Origin: Hofstenia miamia
Taxonomy: Eukaryota; Xenacoelomorpha; Acoela; Hofsteniidae
DNA: 27,193 nt
Reading direction: 5' to 3'
Assembly: GCA_900660155.1 (NCBI GenBank)
Contig: CABFPE010000855.1
Span: 125,396 to 152,588 of the forward strand
This document shows positions 1 through 8,050 of the stretch, one piece after another (the first letter of the stretch is position 1; each line of letters opens with the position of its first letter). Both the position numbers and the translations under genes were made by a program. The notes below the pieces were generated by a model. That model did not search any database and was not told the origin of the DNA. It saw only the letters and a list, made by a program, of their open reading frames with translations.

Positions 1-25
1 ATATATATATATATATATATATATA
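1..25. repeat. AT dinucleotide microsatellite
   Basis: A pure alternating AT run opens the window and may continue beyond the left edge. Nothing suggests a function. Confidence 0.95.
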
Positions 26-611
26 GCGATTCTATTAAAAAACTAAAAATTTGCTCAGAATTGTGCTAGAAATGATTCGATTCTATATAACAAATATATA
101 ACTTAGTCCAAGGTTAAACATGACAGCATATATTAATCACATAATATTATTGGTAAGCATAACTAATGACATTCAGGTAGTTTATGTTCTTGAACTACAA
201 TTTCAAAGCAGGCTTAATCGCAATCAATGAGTGATTTATACAAATACTTTACAATAATTTCAAATAACTTAATGACAAACATATAATTATGTTTACATTT
301 ACAATTTATAAGCAGCATCTTAAAGTATAAAAAGATTCACGTAGTTAAAACTCTTAGACTCCAGTACGCAAAGGTTTACTGATATAATTATATTTATTAA
401 CAAAACGCACAAAACATACTCTCCAATGTACTGGATCTCTCAATTTCACTTTGCATTGGTTCCAAAAGCTAAAGTAGAAAATAGATTCTTTTCATTATAT
501 AATATTTTATTTCAGATCCAAGTTAAAAAAATTGTTTCTGTGACAATAACTTGTTTAAACGCAAATATTAACAGAAATAATTAATATATTAGCAGGGATG
601 AGATCTGACCG
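26..611. other. AT-rich stretch without recognisable gene
   Basis: No open frame with protein-like composition and no repeat recognised here. It keeps several CpG dinucleotides, unlike the middle of the window. It would be the 3' flank of the minus-strand exon at 692-868. Confidence 0.6.
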
Positions 612-617
612 TTTATT
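612..617 (-). terminator. Possible poly(A) signal AATAAA
   Basis: TTTATT on the plus strand reads AATAAA on the minus strand, 75 nt downstream of the TAA that ends the candidate terminal exon at 692-868. The spacing suits a metazoan poly(A) signal, but the hexamer is common in AT-rich DNA. Confidence 0.35.
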
Positions 618-691
618 CTCTAAAACGTATTCCTCTGACGTTTTTTAACTTCTTAGTAGTTTTTAAGGTAAAGGGATGTTTAAGCATTGTT

Positions 692-868
692 TTAGATGTT
701 GTGAAAACAATGCGTCGGCATCATCTCACTCTTTGTGTGGCGTAGTTCACCAACAACACATGTGGTATTGCGATATTGGAAACAAGTCTGGGAGTTAGAT
801 TCTGCAGCTGGAGCTATTTGATGTAAATTTTGATAATCGTTCCAAGAATACGGATCAACATTTTCGTT
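692..868 (-). CDS. Candidate terminal exon of an unknown gene
   Basis: Minus-strand frame beginning just after a splice-acceptor-like TATTTTGCAG (AG at 870-869), reading NENVDPYSWNDYQNLHQ at its start and ending in TAA after about 58 residues. The composition is protein-like (W, Y, N, Q and several Cys and His), it contains CpGs, and an AATAAA follows 75 nt downstream. These points favour a real last coding exon. I recognise no domain. It does not resemble the second or third repeat of a mitochondrial carrier, so it probably does not belong to the carrier exon upstream, although both are on the minus strand. It could also be a chance open frame. Confidence 0.4.
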   Translation of the reverse strand, partial: NENVDPYSWNDYQNLHQIAPAAESNSQTCFQYRNTTCVVGELRHTKSEMMPTHCFHNI

Positions 869-896
869 CTGCAAAATATCAGAAACGTTTGTTTAC

Positions 897-961
897 CTGC
901 TCCGGGGCAAACTTTTCTACAATTTCAACTTCAGCCAACGACGTTTGGTACTTATGAATTC
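897..961 (-). CDS. Candidate short upstream exon, boundaries uncertain
   Basis: The minus-strand frame reads HKYQTSLAEVEIVEKFAPEQ and ends exactly at a CAG|GTAAAC donor-like site (GT at 896-895). Joined to the exon at 868 the frame continues in phase, but the intervening segment would be only 28 bp (896-869). The 5' boundary is unclear: an AG at 963-962 or at 952-951 could be the acceptor. Charged and hydrophobic residues alternate as in a helix. Either this is a real exon joined by an unusually short intron, or the 28-bp segment marks a damaged gene. Confidence 0.3.
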
Positions 962-1396
962 CTGACAGACTTAGATATGTGGAATAAATCAGAACATACC
1001 AAATCCATTAAACTTAAGACACTACTTAAGACGCAAAAACAAATGTTTTTAGAAGTCCTTAATTTTATAGACCTTCAAATCTCATCCCTGTTATTAATAG
1101 GAATGAAACATTAATGAAATCTATAATCCCTCAAAGAGGTATTTTTGCAGACCGGACATTGGTACTTATGTGAAAATGCCATAATTCATATTCCTGGAAT
1201 TCAGATATGCAATGGTTGTTTTGAGAATTTGGTCATCAATGTGAATCAAATTGAAATATATTAGTGCTCACAATTACTTTAATAATGAATTATTACTTCA
1301 AACAAATGTTCACTGCGAAGTAAATTGCATCAGTGTAATCAAATAGTCCTAAAAATTAAAATTTATATAGTTAATAATAAAACAAAAATGTTTAAC

Positions 1397-1690
1397 CTGA
1401 AGTGTATATGCTGACTCAAAACTAGCAAATTGTAATGAGCGAAAAACTGCTGATCCGCAAAATGGAGGAATGCAGCCTCTGTAAAGGCCCACAATGCCCT
1501 GATTTCTTAGTACAGTAACAAAAGAACGTATCATTGAAATATTTTCGAATCCCCTTTGAGCTTGCATTTTAGTTTTAATAGTATCAAAAGGATGGCCAAC
1601 AGAAACGCTGGTGATTCCATATAATACACCAGGGCCAGCAGTGAGAAAAAACTCTTTAATTGGACCTTTTCTATTTAAATTATGTGTCAT
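1397..1690 (-). CDS. Mitochondrial carrier (SLC25) N-terminal exon
   Basis: The 98-residue exon has the hallmarks of the first SLC25 repeat. It has the GHPFDTIKTKMQ signature (Px[DE]xx[KR]) at about residues 32-43, then GLYRGCIPP at about 69-77 and the second-helix segment FRSLQFASFESAY near residues 83-95. SLC25 proteins are six-helix antiporters of the inner mitochondrial membrane with three such repeats, so about two thirds of the protein is missing here. An intron donor (CAG|GTTAAA) follows at 1396. The ATG at 1690 comes directly after a pyrimidine-rich stretch ending ATTTAG, so it may be the start codon after a 5'UTR intron, or an internal Met. The GHPFDT form of the motif resembles the carnitine/basic amino acid carrier branch, but the substrate cannot be assigned. 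No later exons were found in the 1.4 kb downstream. The gene may use long introns leaving the window, or this may be an orphan exon. Confidence 0.8.
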
Positions 1691-1817
1691 CTAAATTATT
1701 ATTTGATAATAGAACAGAATAAATTGCTACTAAAGCTATAGTTCAAACTAATACTTATTTGCAAAATCTAATTTCCTATAAAGATATTTGATATCAGAAT
1801 TTTTCATTCCTATATAA
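1691..1817. other. Intronic or upstream flank of the carrier exon
   Basis: Plus-strand positions just above 1690 give the 3' splice-site-like sequence for the minus-strand exon. No other feature was seen. Confidence 0.3.
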
Positions 1818-1825
1818 AGAGTAAC

Positions 1826-2157
1826 CAGGGTTTTTGAGTACTCGGAATGTTAAGAACTCGAACTCGAATAGACTCGCAAAACTCTATCGGAAAAACTCCG
1901 AAGAGAAATCATCAAAACTCGAAAATACTGTAAAAATGAAATTTTTTAAATATCAATTTCTTTACCAAGCACAAAAACTATTTTTTAGCTTAGAATTATT
2001 GTAAAGTAAATGTTTTTTACAGTAAAATACTCGGAATTAGAACAAAACTCGATCGAACTCGGAATTTTCTTTAAAAAATACTCGAACTCGAACTCAAAAC
2101 GTAAAAACTCGAACTCGGTCCGAGTAACTCGAACTTAACTTAAAAACCCTGAGACTG
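1826..2157. mobile_element. hAT-like MITE, copy 1 (CpG intact)
   Basis: A non-coding element beginning CAGGGTTTTTGAGTACTCGG. Its other end carries the inverted form (AAAAACCCTG at 2142-2151, followed by AGACTG). It is flanked by an exact 8-bp repeat, AGAGTAAC at 1818-1825 and 2158-2165. CAGGG-type ends with an 8-bp duplication are typical of the hAT superfamily. The interior is full of ACTCGAACTCG motifs and has no open frame, so it is non-autonomous. Two further copies lie at 21.3 and 22.0 kb. This copy keeps its CpGs. Confidence 0.75.
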
Positions 2158-2165
2158 AGAGTAAC

Positions 2166-2780
2166 AGAAATTTAGATTTACGTTTATGTCGTATTGTCAA
2201 CTTTTTTTTAGTAATTATGCAACTGGACAAATCCTATTTTTTGAAAAGAGAGTATTAAATTTGACAATAAGAAATTCAATTGCAAATGGAGTGATTCAAA
2301 ATTGTTAGTATTTCATATATTAAAAACTTAAGCTGCTCTATACTTGTAAAACAACAAGTTAAAAGAGTTGTTGAATTTTTTCAAAGAAAAGCACTAAATC
2401 ATATTTTCAACATATTTTATTTTCAAATTGACATGAAGAACGTTGACATTACCATAGCCAAATTTTTTCTTTAATTTGCTAATAAATATGTATGAATGAG
2501 GTACAAAAATCAATGACATCAAAAGTGTCAGCCAAAAATATATCATATCCACATAAAAATAATTATCTGAACATTTTTTTAGATTTTAATTATGCAATTT
2601 ATCAGTCATTCTAGATTATAGCTTAATAAACACATTTTAAGTACAAATTTTGACATTCCATTTGTGGTATATTATATGTGCGTTCTGTCTCACTTCCCCA
2701 AGCTCATTTCCCCCAAGTCTGACATCACAAAATATTAAATACTTTTAGAGACCCAATTTCAGTGAAATTGTAATTTTATG
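2166..2780. other. AT-rich spacer
   Basis: No gene, long repeat or RNA recognised. Sequence homologous to LTR element A starts near 2780 with a proline- and serine-coding stretch. The exact 5' break of the element cannot be placed. Confidence 0.5.
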
Positions 2781-2845
2781 GTTATGGTCATTATCAGCCT
2801 CCTCACGAGCCTCCTACCCCATCTTGAAATTCAAAGTATGTAGCT

Positions 2846-4000
2846 TGCAACATTCTTAAGGAAGCCCTTGATGCTTTTAGTACTCATTTTCTTGATACTG
2901 TTATTCAACTTGTATTGGCACACCTCCCATGTGCTTCCACTGTGCCTACTACTGATTCTTTGACACCTAATTTTGTAATGCCAGCTACTTCTTTTAAAAG
3001 CTGCAGGCCCACCTTTACACAGTCTGTCTTAACTCAAGTGTCAATGCTAACTACTGTAGCTAATCCTAGTAATTGCACTCTGGTCACAACTGTTTCTCTT
3101 CTGGCGCCTGTCAACACTTCAGTTGTGCCTACTGTTTCTGTATTAACTACCCTAAGGTCTCTGAGTGAGCCTAGTGGGTCTATGACAACTAGCCAACCAT
3201 GGTTCACTCAATTAATTCTTCTGCTCAAAGTGAGTGGAAATGAAACCATTAATCACCTCAACCAACATTCTGTGTTACCAAAGTTCAGAGGTAAAATTGA
3301 TGAAATTTCACAGTGCTTTGATGAGTGGCTGTTTCTTTTTGAATTGACATGTCACTGTTGGTCAGTTTCCAATGTATTTGCAAGGCTTGCCTACAATCAA
3401 TACATGATGCTGGACAAGGAATTTTAAACTGATTATCAATTACTTGTTTGTCATTTTGAAGACCATTATCATGCCCCACACATTAAGCACCAATATAAAA
3501 CTCTGCTTTGTGAGCTTTCTTTCAAGAAAGGGGATGATGTCTGTACCTACATAACTCAAGTGGAAAAGTTATTTTGCCTCAGTAAACTTACACCTGAATA
3601 TTCAACGCATGACTTGTTTTCTTACATTTGACAGGGATTTCCATCTCACATTTGTAGCCATTTGGAACTAAAATGTGACCCTGAAGACAAACTTAACATA
3701 ATCATCCAGAAAGCCATCAGTATTGTCTACATGATGTATTTGTATAACTCTACCCAGATTGATAAAGATGTAGGCAATAGGAAGCTCAGTCAACCTAATA
3801 CTAAAGTGCCTCCATCATCAGGCACATCTGTCACAAAGAAAAAGTCTGATGATGCTCAGACCTGCTGTTATTGCTGTGGCCAGAAAGGTCATATTGAGCT
3901 AAATTACAGTGTTACTATTCATCTTGTAGCAGATGGGAATGGCTTCATTATCAATGAGAATTGTCTGGAGGAAGCCCCTCCTGCTGCTATTCTGATTTAA
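2846..4000 (+). pseudogene. gag: gag (capsid and nucleocapsid) of element A
   Basis: One reading frame runs the whole length with only two internal stops: TAA at 3425-3427, where copy C has AAA, and TGA at 3632-3634. Gag forms the virion-like particle and binds the RNA. The order is a Ser/Thr/Pro-rich linker (about 2915-3200), then a capsid-like core starting LPKFRGKIDEISQ with FDEWLFLFEL, AYNQYMML and HIKHQYKTLLCEL blocks, then a CCHC knuckle near 3870 reading CYCCGQKGHIELNY. The last Cys of the knuckle is replaced by Tyr, so it could not bind zinc normally. The N-terminal coiled-coil region seen in copy B is missing. The capsid blocks align with copies B and C in this window; the gag assignment rests on the FDEW-type core, the knuckle and the protease that follows. 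Confidence 0.75.
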
Positions 4001-4202
4001 TCAATCCTTTAAACTAAGTGCAGCACTACCTCCTGTAAAATGCACACAGGATGTTTTGGCTGTGAACAATTTACTTAGAGCCAATTTCATTCCTGCATAC
4101 ATTAATGGAAAGTTAATCAATGCCACCATAGATAATAGAGCCTCCACATCAATCATCAGTGACAATTCTTGTCATAAACAACTGCCTATCATGCACAGGT
4201 GA
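3996..4202 (+). pseudogene. Retropepsin-like protease fragment of element A
   Basis: This frame overlaps the end of gag by a few bases and is +1 to it. It reads INGKLINATID followed by NRASTSIIS, the aspartic protease active-site region of retroelements (normally D-T/S-G-A-S). The catalytic Asp is present at codon 4131, but T-G is replaced by N-R, and copy C also has Arg at the Gly position. The flap and the C-terminal ILG motif are missing because the sequence jumps to integrase at about 4200-4236. Retropepsins act as dimers to cut Gag-Pol; this fragment cannot be active. Confidence 0.65.
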
Positions 4203-4228
4203 ATGGTGTAAACTAATTTAAGTTTCTC

Positions 4229-4660
4229 TCTTTAGAGCTGCTGGAAGAAATCAAAGCCATAGAGTATTTTTACAATACAGCTATTCATTCTATGACAAAA
4301 GTAAGTCAATTCAAATCCATATTTGGCCATGAGGCAAGTATGCCTTTATCTATCATGTACCCAGAGTACTATGAGTTTAGTTTGGAGAGATATGGTGATT
4401 GTATGTTGCATGAGATGCAGGAGGTGCACTTAGCCATCTGTCATAATATGAACCAGTCAGTGATCTGCCAAAAGCACAACTTTAATTGGAAATTGTATAG
4501 TGAACTACACTGATCAAAATCAAGTCTGTAAGCTTGCCAATAATTGTGAGGTCCTTTCATGATTAGTAAGGTATTAGATCACAACACTTACTTACTGAGT
4601 AATGGGAAAACTGCCTATTTTCAGAGGCTTAAATGAGTCATTCCCAACATTGAATATGTA
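4229..4660 (+). pseudogene. Integrase C-terminal part of element A
   Basis: Reads AIEYFYNTAIHSMTKVSQF and then IFGHEASMPL. This is the end of the retroviral/Ty3 integrase core (YN...HSsTg.sPfelmfGr.a.lPl). After about 60 residues comes GPFMISKVLDHNTYLLSNGK followed by a RLK ending, which matches the C-terminal GPY/F-type SH3-like module that binds DNA or chromatin. The N-terminal zinc finger and the first catalytic Asp residues are deleted together with RT and RNase H. Several in-frame stops lie between 4511 and 4640. Integrase joins the cDNA to host DNA. Confidence 0.75.
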
Positions 4661-4676
4661 GTTATTAATAACAACA

Positions 4677-5000
4677 GTGAATTTACACTGGTCAACAACA
4701 GTATTGACTAGTATGAATGAAACTTATAATAACAACACTGAGTGTGAGGAAATTGAATTTGATAGTGATTTAGTAGCAATTAGTGACAGTACCACTACCT
4801 GTATTCTGCTTAAATGTAGGGCAACAACTTGCCTACATGAGCAAGCTTCCCACAACTATGTAGGGCAACAACTTGCCTTATGTGAGCAGACCTCTTGCAA
4901 ATATGTAGGGCAAAAACTCACCTTATGTGAAAAAGAGGAGCAAACTTTTAGTGATTCCCATGCTCCTTTTACAAATCTTGTAAGCACTAGCAAGCCCTAA
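4677..5000 (+). pseudogene. Acidic, repeat-bearing tail after integrase
   Basis: A 107-codon open frame without stops. It begins with an acidic stretch (ECEEIEFDSDLVAISDS) and then has three copies of a Cys-containing YVGQ(Q/K)L(A/T)LCE unit coded by a 44-45-bp tandem repeat. It could be a C-terminal extension of Pol or the start of P1; a frame change separates it from both. P1-X also carries short repeats (LQMV units) in its corresponding N-terminal region. Function unknown. Confidence 0.45.
4815..4937 (+). repeat. 44-45-bp tandem repeat, about 2.8 copies
   Basis: Units begin TGTAGGGCAACAACTTGCCT at 4815 and 4859 and in a diverged form at 4904. Because 45 is divisible by three, the repeat largely keeps the protein frame. 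Confidence 0.75.
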
Positions 5001-5059
5001 AGTGACTCAATAACCCCCTTGAGCCCCAGCCCTTCACTGTTTCATTCAGTTATTCTTTG

Positions 5060-6583
5060 GTCCAGGAAGGACAAAGAAGGAATAAAAAGATTTCAGGAGT
5101 TGGAGATGAGATACTCCACCCATACTTTATTGCCACACATAAGGCAGTCCAGTTTGTGTGTGATAATATTTCAGAATAGACCCAGAATAAGCTCTGCTGG
5201 ACATTTAACTCCAAGAAGCTAACCTGCTCAATTGACATCATTTCATTTGTTATTGAGGCTGAGAGGTGATCCAAGATAAACACTATAATTTGCTATGACT
5301 TGAAGATGAGAGAAGGATTAAGTTGTCAGCATTGGTACATTACAGTTCACACTATGTTTGACAAGGCTTTCAACCTCAACAACTTGTGCCAGTTCAACAA
5401 CAATCAGAGAACCATCCAAAGTTTTGAGTGAGTGAATATTGATTTTACCAGTTTGTTACTAATCTATTTCATGAGAGTTGACAAGGTCTGTCAGCCCAAC
5501 ATCATGGAGCAACTTGAGATTGCATATTGGTTAGCAAAAGTTGAAAACATCTGGATAGTAATTTTCCTCAAGAAAGAGTATCAAAATGACATAACTGAGG
5601 CTGTTGAGAATTTGCATTTTCATATGGAAATTTTCAATATCCTCTACAAGAATGATTACTGTCCAATAAGCATGTACTACACTAATGTGATTTCTGTGGC
5701 AAAGTTAGTTTACACACGTCTTATTGTTGATTCTGTCATTCAAGCCCAGACCTTGGAGTCTACTAACATTAACATGCCAGGCCTTACCTCTGTCACTGAC
5801 CTCCATGTCAGTTTCACTTTTTCACAGAGCTCTTCTACTTTATGAGAAATAGATGAAATTTGGACATTGCTCAAAGCTGAACAAAGCCCTGAGACCAAGT
5901 GGCCCATGATTGACATCCACAGTCCAACATCACAATATTCCAGATCTGTCAAGCACCTGTTACCAGAGTTACATCTGTCATATGAGATGCAAGATAACCA
6001 AAACTTTGCAGAGAAATTGTTTTCAGAGAAACATCTGCCCAGGATACAACTCCAGCTGCCTCTAGGCAAAGCAACCTGGGAATGACTAGCCAAATGTTGT
6101 CTGCACAAAATTTCCATTTACCCAGACTCATGGAAGGTAAAAAAAACTGGTTGTGGTCACTCATATTCTCTCCCTGCCTCATCTGGAAAGAACAAGAGAG
6201 CTAAAGAATGCATTGAGAAGTACTATGCTCAGTTAATAGGCACAAGTAGCCCCTTGGGACATCTATCCCCTGCAATGATTTCTAACAAACTTGGGATTGC
6301 CTTCCCCAACATCAACATCTTTGCAGAGAATTTAACCAAGTACATGTGGGGAGCTATTGCAGATACTAAGTTCCCATTCTATAATTCAAAGTACACACCA
6401 CTGTGTACCAGTCATCCAGTGGAGCACAAGCCTGGATCCACAACTCAGTTTTTCAAGTTACTACAACACCACAATGTGCCAAATAAACCTGAGATATTCT
6501 TTAATTTGGAGTGCCTCAATTATCCTGAGTGTGGGTACAACCACATCATCAAAGACACAATGTCATGCCAAATGAGATGGTGA
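5060..6583 (+). pseudogene. P1 protein of element A, novel family
   Basis: A single frame of about 508 codons with five in-frame stops and no frameshift: TAG at 5177 and TGA at 5267, 5429, 5843 and 6083. It ends at TGA 6581-6583. It aligns along its length with P1-X on the minus strand at 27193-25288. Shared blocks in order are EILHPYF (ELLHPYF in X), FNLNNL (FNLKNL), NIDF (NIDY), a VENLHF/YTNV stretch, EIDEIWTLLKAEQ (with EVNSYWT in X), EMQ...LFSEK, MISNKLGI and the most conserved KYMWGA. No signal peptide, membrane segment, zinc knuckle or enzyme motif was recognised. It lies between integrase and P2, in the env position of the element. It may be a captured viral or host protein, or an undescribed retroelement protein. 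The homology is well supported; the function is unknown. Confidence 0.75.
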
Positions 6584-6614
6584 GATCATCCCTCTTTTTG
6601 TTCTAGAGTAGACA

Positions 6615-8037
6615 ATGTGCTTCCCAGAGCAATTTTACTGTGAAGAAGAGCTTTTAGCCTTGTCTGCCACTAAGGTATCACCTGGCACCAAAGCTTTAAT
6701 TGAAGCTGTTAACCTTGAGAAATTCTCTGGTTCATCAACACCAAAACCTATGCCAACCTTGTCAATCACAGAAAATGAAAGGATCCTCACCATCAAGCAT
6801 AGGCCAGAAGAGTTTGAAGAAAAGCTAACTATCATAGAAAGAATAATAGAGGTGAACAGTGACAATGATATCCTGGTCTCATAAAGTGGTACTTAACAGA
6901 AATGTTTACAAAGGAGGAACTGGTGTTTCTGCAATCACCTGGGTGATTGGATGTGGAATGCAATACAGCCCACATCAAAATCTCTTCCACTCCATTTGAA
7001 AAACTATTTAACCAAGGTCTCTGCAATACATTTTGGGACACAATCAAAGATGGTAAAATCAAATATCCAGTCACCATTGGAACTGCAATGCTATGTAAGA
7101 AGGTGGAACTCAATCAAGTTGAGACAAATGTTGAGAAAGGAAATCTGCTATGCATCCCACCACCATGTATTATGACATCTTTGATATTATCATTATGGAG
7201 AGTTAAGAAGGCAAAGAAGAAGGTGCCTGCACACCTACCAGACAAAATCTATTAGGCCTCTACCTCTGCTGAAGTTAGTAACCCTATTCAGTCTGCTGAG
7301 TATAAAGAAGTCAGAGAGAAACTACTATCAGGTGGAAACCCTGAACACATCTACATTGATGTAAAGTTAACTATTAAAGATATTTTTCAAAAGGGGCAGC
7401 ACCTTCAAATTCAGTTACAAAAGATTCACATCAAAATCACACAGTTTGACCTGTGACTCTTAATACTTTTCCAAGTGTCAGGAGATCTGATGTGGATAAA
7501 TAATGTAGAGACTATTATTTGCTATTATGATGTTACCAAAAGAATCAAAATAATTATGATGTTATGAGCTGAAGTATTGGACACAGAAGAGATGACACTG
7601 CAGCAAGTTACAGAAATTTGTTCCCTGTTTATGGACCATGCCACATGCATGGGGTCACTAAGTGACATTTTTACTCACTTCTATCTAACAACTAGGATTA
7701 GTGCAGATGATGTGCACACCTCTGATACTGATGTGCTCATGACACTTATGATTGCCCTTAAGGGTCTCCATCTTTATGAACATTTTTACAACACATTCAC
7801 TCAAAGGCTCAACAACGTCAGATGAAATTGCCTATTAGTTCATGGTTGTCCAAGATCCGAATTTTCTGTCTCTGCAATGAAACTGTCATGCAATATGAAG
7901 CACTAATGCAGATCACAAGGTGGCCCCAATATGCCAAAATCTTTAGTTGGGATGACGTCTTAGCAGCTGAAATGATTGAGGAAACTCAGAAGTTGTTTTC
8001 AGGTTCAACAGTCCATTACTACTTCAAAATTTGTTAA
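6615..8037 (+). pseudogene. P2 protein of element A, unknown
   Basis: Starts 31 bp after P1. The frame from 6615 to 6884 is open for 90 residues (MCFPEQFYCEEELLALSATK at its start). Coding then appears to continue in the next frame from about 6869 to 7825, with stops at 6944 (TGA), 7253 (TAG), 7454, 7565 and 7823 (all TGA), and finally in a third frame from 7822 to 8037 (ending STVHYYFKIC). Total length is about 470 residues. Composition is protein-like throughout, rich in charged residues. The only hydrophobic stretch, near 7150-7200 (LLCIPPPCIMTSLILSLW followed by RVKKAKKK), contains three prolines and is a poor membrane anchor. It ends 13 bp before the LTR. No homology was recognised and no counterpart was seen next to P1-X. 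It may be one protein with two frameshifts or two small proteins. Confidence 0.5.
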
Positions 8038-8050
8038 GCAAGGCTGGGCA

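Noticed and set aside
830..1114. Plus-strand open frame of 94 residues
   Set aside because: It lies opposite the candidate minus-strand exons, has no recognised motif and lacks the splice and poly(A) context seen on the other strand.
5740..6182. Minus-strand open frames opposite P1
   Set aside because: They are antisense to P1, whose homology to P1-X proves the plus-strand reading.
6357..6575. Plus-strand frame overlapping the KYMWGA region
   Set aside because: The overlapping frame carries the conserved KLGI and KYMWGA blocks; this one does not.
7150..7225. Membrane anchor plus basic stop-transfer in P2
   Set aside because: The hydrophobic run contains three consecutive prolines, is only about 18 residues long and no signal peptide is present, so an envelope-type anchor is not supported.
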